Source: Pseudoduganella albidiflava
GTDB taxonomy: Bacteria; Pseudomonadota; Gammaproteobacteria; Burkholderiales; Burkholderiaceae_D
NCBI RefSeq assembly: GCF_004322755.1
Contig: NZ_CP036401.1
Span: forward strand, 4,712,001 to 4,776,000
Direction: 5' to 3'
Length of the DNA stretch: 64,000 nucleotides
Under the pieces are notes generated by a model. The model was not told the origin of the DNA, did no database searches, and was given only the letters and a program-made list of their open reading frames with translations. Numbering within the stretch: position 1 is the stretch's first letter; each line of letters opens with the position of its first letter. This document shows, in pieces, positions 59,939 to 64,000 of the stretch. The position numbers and the translations under genes are program-made.

Positions 59939-60817
59939 TCAGCCGCTGACGGTCTGCGGCGCCACCGTTTCGTCGCTGGTGATCGCTTCCGGCATGTCCG
60001 GGGCGGTGCCCAGCGGTTGCCAGGTATTGCCGTCGCGGCGGAAGATCTCGATCGTGGCCACCTCGAACGCGGCCGTTTCATCCTTCCAGCCGTAGCGCTC
60101 GACCTGGATTTCATCGCCCTCGATGCGCAGCACGTTGAACGAGTTGGTTTCTCCCCTGCCCCGCGTGGACGTGGCCGTGCCGGCCTGCACCACCAGCGCG
60201 GAATAGCCGGCGATCTTGTAGCGCCGGGCGCTGTTGCCGGAATGGCTGGCATGCAGGTGCCCGGCCAGCAGCAGGTCCACGCCGCATTTCGAGAACGCTT
60301 CCATCGCCATCGGCGCCCGGTCGACCAGGTCGTCCTCGTTGAACGATTCGGGCAGGTCGAACGGGTGGTGCGTGACGACGACGCGCGTCACGTTCGCAGC
60401 CACCTTCGCCATCCTTTCCTGCAGCCGTTCCACCTGCTCGCGGTTGACGCGGCCATCCTTGATCGTCAGCGAGCGCGCGGTGTTCAGGCCCATCACGGCG
60501 ATCTCCTCGTCGACGTATTCGGGCGCGAGGTTCGGCGTGATGTAGCGGCGGTACTTCGTCAGCGGCGCCAGGAAGCGTGCCGCCACGTTGTACAGCGGGA
60601 TGTCGTGGTTGCCGGGCACCACGATCTGCGGTTGCGGCAGCGTGTCGAGCCAGGCCCTGGCCTGCTTGAACTGTTCGCTGCGGGCGCGCTGCGTGAGGTC
60701 GCCCGAGACCACCACGACATGCGGCTGCACCGCCTCGACCGTGGCGCGCAGCGGCGCGAGCAGCCGCTCGTCGACGCGGCCAAAATGAATGTCGGACAGG
60801 TGCACGATGATTCGCAT
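59939..60817 (-). CDS. Metallophosphoesterase (calcineurin-like)
   Basis: A 292-residue dinuclear-metal phosphoesterase. Motifs in order: HLSDIHFG (7-14), VVVSGDLTQRA, VVPGNHDIP, VVVTHHPFD and LLAGHLHASH; all five metal-binding blocks are there. The pattern is that of the 3',5'-cyclic-AMP phosphodiesterase CpdA or related pyrophosphatases such as LpxH. It is the last gene of an operon with the lipid kinase and PAP2 phosphatase, 8 nt after the kinase. The start at 60817 follows AGGAGAAAGC. Confidence 0.9.
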   Translation of the reverse strand: MRIIVHLSDIHFGRVDERLLAPLRATVEAVQPHVVVVSGDLTQRARSEQFKQARAWLDTLPQPQIVVPGNHDIPLYNVAARFLAPLTKYRRYITPNLAPEYVDEEIAVMGLNTARSLTIKDGRVNREQVERLQERMAKVAANVTRVVVTHHPFDLPESFNEDDLVDRAPMAMEAFSKCGVDLLLAGHLHASHSGNSARRYKIAGYSALVVQAGTATSTRGRGETNSFNVLRIEGDEIQVERYGWKDETAAFEVATIEIFRRDGNTWQPLGTAPDMPEAITSDETVAPQTVSG

Positions 60818-60825
60818 GCTTTCTC

Positions 60826-61716
60826 CTAGCGGGGTACCATGACCGTCAGCGCGCCGGGGCGCGAACGGTAATTGAGCGGGGGCGCCATCAGCGTCACTTC
60901 GCCATCGGTGGCGACGCGCACCAGTTTGCGCCGGGTATCGATGGTGAGCTCGTCGGCCAGCAGCACGTCGAAATCGCGGGCCTGCGCCAGCTTGCCGGCC
61001 AGCGCGTGGCACGCCAGGCGCACCAGGCCGAAGCGCGTGGGCCGCTGCGCCACGTACAGGCTCAGGTGGCCGCAGTCGAGCCGCGTGCGCTCGCCAATAT
61101 TGAAGCCCTGCATCGTGTAGGCATTATTGCCGATGAAGACAAAAGGGGTGCGCCGCGCATGTTCGTCACCGTGCACGTGCAGCCGCAGGCTGAGGAACGG
61201 GTAGCGGTGCAGGGCTGCCAGGCTGGCCCAGCAGAACGCCAGCCACTTGCCGCGGCCGAGCCGGCGCTGCTGCTTGACGCGGTCGCGCACGATGTCCGGA
61301 TACAGGCCCAGGCTGGAATTGTTCAGGAAGATGCGGCCGTTGACCTCCCCCACGTCGACGGCCATCGGCCGGCCCTGGGCGATGTTGGCGATGGCATCGT
61401 CCAGCGCCAGCGGGATGTTCAGGTCCCTGGCGAAATGGTTCAGCGTGCCCATCGGCAGCACGCCGAAAGTGGCGTCGCTGCCGGCCAGCACCGAGGCCAC
61501 GGCATTCATGGTGCCGTCGCCACCACCAGCCACCACCAGGCGGATGCCGCTGTCGAGCGCCTCGCGCGCCGCGCCGGTCATCTCCTCGCCGCTGCCGGCC
61601 AGTGTCACGTCGGCTTCGATATCCACGGCCGCGAACTTGTCGCGCAGCGCCGCGACCCGTTCGCCGTCATGGCCCTGCCCCGCCCCACCGTTGACGATCA
61701 CGATGGCCCGGGCCAT
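60826..61716 (-). CDS. Diacylglycerol/lipid kinase (YegS family)
   Basis: A 296-residue lipid kinase with the DAGK catalytic motif VVAGGGDGTMNAVASVLAG (about 60-78), preceded by AIVIVNGGAGQG and followed by FGVLPMGTLNHFARDL. The C-terminal lobe has FLNNSSLGLYPDIV and LSLYVAQRPTRFG. It phosphorylates diacylglycerol or another lipid alcohol. The ATG overlaps the stop of the PAP2 gene by one base, so translation is coupled. Confidence 0.9.
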   Translation of the reverse strand: MARAIVIVNGGAGQGHDGERVAALRDKFAAVDIEADVTLAGSGEEMTGAAREALDSGIRLVVAGGGDGTMNAVASVLAGSDATFGVLPMGTLNHFARDLNIPLALDDAIANIAQGRPMAVDVGEVNGRIFLNNSSLGLYPDIVRDRVKQQRRLGRGKWLAFCWASLAALHRYPFLSLRLHVHGDEHARRTPFVFIGNNAYTMQGFNIGERTRLDCGHLSLYVAQRPTRFGLVRLACHALAGKLAQARDFDVLLADELTIDTRRKLVRVATDGEVTLMAPPLNYRSRPGALTVMVPR

Positions 61717-62432
61717 CACTCGTCCCTGCGTGCCAGGCGGCGGCGGCGCAGCGTGGACACGGCGGCGATGCAGACCGCCAGCCAGCCCGCGCTGTAGGCC
61801 ATCGCGCCCAGCACGTCGGAGACATAATGCGCACCCAGGTAGACGCGGCTGAATGCCACCAGCAGCACCATGATGGCGGCGGCCACCATCGCCGTGCAGC
61901 GCCGCCGCCAGCTGGGCGACGTGGTGACGATATAGCTGGCGATGAGGCCGTAGAACAGCGTGGAGGCGGCCGTGTGGCCGCTGGGGAAACTGTAGGTGGC
62001 CAGCGTGAGGAGCGGTTCCTCGAACATGGGCCGCGGCCGCGCATACACGTTCTTCAGCAGCACGTTGATCAGCATGCCGCCGGGTGCCGCGATGACGACG
62101 CACAGCAGCCAGTACTGTGCCTTCCTGCGCCAGAACCACAGTGCGAGCAGGCTCGACGCGATCGACATGCCGACGATGCCGTGAGAATGCGTGATGGCCA
62201 GCATGATGGTGGTCAGCGGTTCGAACGCGTGGGTATTGAACCACTCGGCCAGGTGGACATCGAAGCGGGCGACATCGTCCTGCTCGCCGACGGCTTCGGC
62301 AATTTCGCGGAACATCGCCACGGCGGAGACCAGCAGCGCCAGCCCTGCCGTCAGGTGCAGGCCGAATTCGCCGCCGGGCGTGAGACGCGCTGCGAGGAAG
62401 CGCAGCAGCCTGGAGTACATGGTCTGGTTCAT
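61716..62432 (-). CDS. PAP2-family membrane phosphatase
   Basis: A 238-residue inner-membrane phosphatase with about six segments and the three PAP2 motifs: KNVYARPRP, SFPSGHTAAS and SRVYLGAHYVSDVLGA. Such enzymes remove phosphate from phosphatidic acid, undecaprenyl diphosphate or similar lipids. With the lipid kinase downstream it forms an opposing kinase/phosphatase pair in one operon. The start at MNQTMYS (62432) is preferred to a TTG at 62462 though neither has a strong ribosome site. Confidence 0.9.
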   Translation of the reverse strand: MNQTMYSRLLRFLAARLTPGGEFGLHLTAGLALLVSAVAMFREIAEAVGEQDDVARFDVHLAEWFNTHAFEPLTTIMLAITHSHGIVGMSIASSLLALWFWRRKAQYWLLCVVIAAPGGMLINVLLKNVYARPRPMFEEPLLTLATYSFPSGHTAASTLFYGLIASYIVTTSPSWRRRCTAMVAAAIMVLLVAFSRVYLGAHYVSDVLGAMAYSAGWLAVCIAAVSTLRRRRLARRDE

Positions 62433-62755
62433 CGTTTTCGCACTTTTGCAACGGGTGAACAAAAAACCTGTTTTTTCATACAGTCCTGTGTTTTTGTACA
62501 GTAGTTATGTTAAGCTTCTATCCAGTAGGCAGCACTCGGTAAGCGCCTCCAGGACCGGTCCGGCAGATCCTTGCAGACCTCGCCCAGGGATGCTTTCCGC
62601 GTGCTCCAGGCACCGCCAGCGTACGGTGGCCAGGCGTCCATGTAGCTTCCCTGCAGCGGCTTAACAGCAGCTTAGAAGCTCTACGTGGCATCCCCTGGCG
62701 TGCGGCTGGCACTGCGAACTTCTTGTTTGATCCTTTTTCGATAAGGAACACTGTC
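62433..62755. other. Intergenic region between PAP2 and the small gene at 62756
   Basis: The 323 nt hold the promoters of two divergent genes. A lone half-site CGTAC lies near 62611, not enough to be called a class II-type site. No repeat or RNA gene recognised. Confidence 0.5.
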
Positions 62756-63001
62756 ATGGCAACCATCGACTACGACCCTCGCCGTCTCCCTTCGCGTTTC
62801 GAATCGCGTTTCGGCCTCGAGTACGCTCCAACGTCTTTCCTGGTGCGCTTCGGCAAGCGCGAGATGCTGGTCTGCCGCGACTTCCGCAAGCGCTTCTACG
62901 CGGTCAACCCGATCATCGAATGCGATACCGGCGTGCAGCCGGGCCATATCGAGATCCTGTTGTTCGGCCGCTGGCTGTTGATCTTGTCCAAAGCACAGTA
63001 A
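62756..63001 (+). CDS. Small conserved-looking protein of unknown function
   Basis: An 81-residue protein, MATIDYDPRRLPSRFESRF at the start, beta-rich and basic, ending FGRWLLILSKAQ. AAGGAAC lies 9 nt before the ATG. Codon use is normal, and the compact aromatic-rich sequence looks like a folded cytoplasmic domain. I do not recognise the family. A small hairpin (CTGTGC / GCACAG) directly follows the stop. Confidence 0.65.
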   Translation: MATIDYDPRRLPSRFESRFGLEYAPTSFLVRFGKREMLVCRDFRKRFYAVNPIIECDTGVQPGHIEILLFGRWLLILSKAQ

Positions 63002-63485
63002 TCGATCTGTGCAGTGTCGCACAGTGGCCACGACTGTGCGGCGACAACCGCTCACGGCGGACGTGGCCAGCGCACTGGGGCACGCGGCGGCACCTCTTCA
63101 CCCGCCGCGTTCCATGTGCCGCAGCGCAGCCGGCAGCCGTGCCGGTGGCCACGTCCCGGCGTGACTTGACAGTGGCTGTGAGAAAAAGTGGGACGCCGGA
63201 GGAGCTGGGCAGCGGATGCCGGGTGGAAGGCAATGCGGGCTGAAGGCAGTGCGGACTCGAAGGCAATGCGGACTTGAAGGCAGTGCGGGCTGATGGCAAT
63301 GCAGCCATGAAGGCGATGCAGGCTGGACAAGCGGTATTGGCTGGGAAAGCGGCGCGGGCTGGCTGGACAGGCGGTGCAGGCTGAAACACGGCCTTGACTA
63401 GCGGCGGATGCAGCCGGGCACCGCTCCTGGAAGTCCTGCCCGGACATCGTGCCTGGCGTGATGGCCGGGTTGCCATCACCGTGCA
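63002..63485. other. Intergenic region rich in degenerate repeats
   Basis: The 484 nt contain no believable gene. The middle is a degenerate tandem repeat; the rest has no recognised content. Confidence 0.55.
63226..63382. repeat. Degenerate 16-18-nt tandem repeat
   Basis: About nine imperfect units (gaaggcaatgcgggct type) follow one another, decaying rightwards. Non-coding. Confidence 0.75.
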
Positions 63486-64000
63486 TCAGGCCTTGGCCAC
63501 TACGCCGATATCCCGGTACGGCCCCGCTTGCGGCGGCGCACCTGCATCGACACCTGCATCGGTCCCATCCTTATCGGCTCCATCCCTATCGGCGCCATCC
63601 CTATCGGCGCCATCCCTATCGGCGCCATCCCTGTTGGCTCCTTCCCTATCGGCGCCAATCGCACCGGGTCCGTGTTCCGCCTCATGCATTTCGCGCAGCA
63701 GCGCGAGTGCGCGCGTATCGTGCATGACCAGCGCACGCTGCAGCGTCGTGGCGGTGAGGCAGGATTCGTCGACGATGGCGAGGAAGGTTTCCTGCGTGCG
63801 GTCCAGGACCCTGGAGTGGAAGCCGATGCTGTCGAACATGCCGCCCATGTCCACGCACAGATCGCGCAGCAGCAGCAGGGTTCGCTTGGTCGACTCGATA
63901 TCGTTGCGCATGCCGCCATCCATGTCGAGCAGTTCGGTCCGCGCGGTTTCATGCCGGGACAGATCGGTGATCGTTTCAAGCCAGCGCCCGATGCGCTGGG
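63486..64000 (-). CDS. Unknown protein, N-terminus beyond the right edge
   Basis: The frame is open to the right edge (171 residues seen) and runs to a stop at 63486. The visible part begins with a helical stretch (RIGRWLETITDLSRHETARTELLDMDGG) and continues helical and charged (KRTLLLLRDLCVDMGGMFD). The tail contains 5-residue repeats GADRD encoded by 15-nt units. No membrane segment and no recognised domain. It looks like a cytosolic helical protein; start and family cannot be given. Confidence 0.6.
   Translation of the reverse strand, partial: QRIGRWLETITDLSRHETARTELLDMDGGMRNDIESTKRTLLLLRDLCVDMGGMFDSIGFHSRVLDRTQETFLAIVDESCLTATTLQRALVMHDTRALALLREMHEAEHGPGAIGADREGANRDGADRDGADRDGADRDGADKDGTDAGVDAGAPPQAGPYRDIGVVAKA
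63560..63664 (-). repeat. Seven 15-nt tandem units in the truncated gene
   Basis: Units of 15 nt (cggcgccatccctat type) occur seven times, three of them nearly identical, and encode GADRD-like pentapeptides. Confidence 0.9.

Noticed and set aside
60826..62451. One fused frame of lipid kinase and an upstream part
   Set aside because: The upstream part is the PAP2 gene in another frame; the kinase start at 61716 overlaps the PAP2 stop.
63010..63024. GTGCA-GTGT-CGCAC as a promoter site
   Set aside because: It directly follows a stop codon, has no gene on the downstream side and forms a simple hairpin.
1..64000. tRNA, rRNA or riboswitch genes
   Set aside because: Reading both strands I saw no cloverleaf, rRNA or known riboswitch consensus; a covariance-model search would be decisive.

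Overview
The window is GC-rich DNA packed with genes, and its gene families point to a betaproteobacterium of the Oxalobacteraceae (Massilia / Duganella / Pseudoduganella type). The pointers are the divergent trmJ/suhB pair, a phasin with PhaR-like operators, a Gcr-type 'site-specific recombinase' membrane protein, Bug/TctC and porin families, and many small glycine-zipper, BON, DUF3309, DUF4398, DUF883 and lmo0937 envelope proteins. This is inference from protein families; no rRNA or tRNA gene is present to fix the taxonomy.

Layout. 1-6.2 kb: Fur-type TonB siderophore receptor (cut by the left edge), GH95 fucosidase, GntR/FCD regulator with two winged helices, and a zinc alcohol dehydrogenase. 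6.4-12.8 kb: a tricarboxylate uptake locus (CitMHS symporter, TctE/TctD-like two-component system, divergent porin, Bug solute-binding protein). 12.7-17.7 kb: GH27 alpha-galactosidase, VOC protein, phasin, small membrane protein, TetR-LOG pair. 17.7-21.6 kb: a 1217-residue REC-REC-GAF-PAS-GGDEF-EAL-REC signalling protein. 21.8-27.4 kb: hydrolase, trmJ, suhB, rhlE, hyi. 27.4-33.9 kb: a lipoprotein/unknown/DksA-like operon, universal stress protein, stress proteins, an mtfA-sensor kinase pair. 34-56 kb: a long run of envelope and general-stress genes (OmpA-like proteins, BON lipoproteins, glycine-zipper proteins, ferritin-like protein, YqjD/YqjE-like proteins, patatin, porin) with a Crp/Fnr regulator, interrupted by one intact IS1595-family element. 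56-62.5 kb: Gcr membrane protein plus a phospholipase D/cardiolipin synthase, facing a metallophosphoesterase, lipid kinase and PAP2 phosphatase operon. The right edge holds a truncated gene with 15-nt tandem repeats.

The most interesting signal is a promoter class shared across 31-56 kb. An interrupted palindrome GTRCG-N4-CGYAC (14 nt) lies 20-23 nt upstream of a -10-like hexamer, so its centre falls near -41, the class II position of Crp/Fnr activators. I find 14 sites, 13 of them in front of envelope or stress genes; one sits between the Crp/Fnr gene at 51054-51821 and its divergent neighbour. I infer an envelope-stress regulon run by that protein.

A second theme is sequence dynamics. More than a dozen short tandem repeats (12-30 nt units) sit at gene edges, several across start or stop codons. 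Four 64-nt-type palindromic elements lie mostly between convergent genes; one has been expanded into an array of palindromes.
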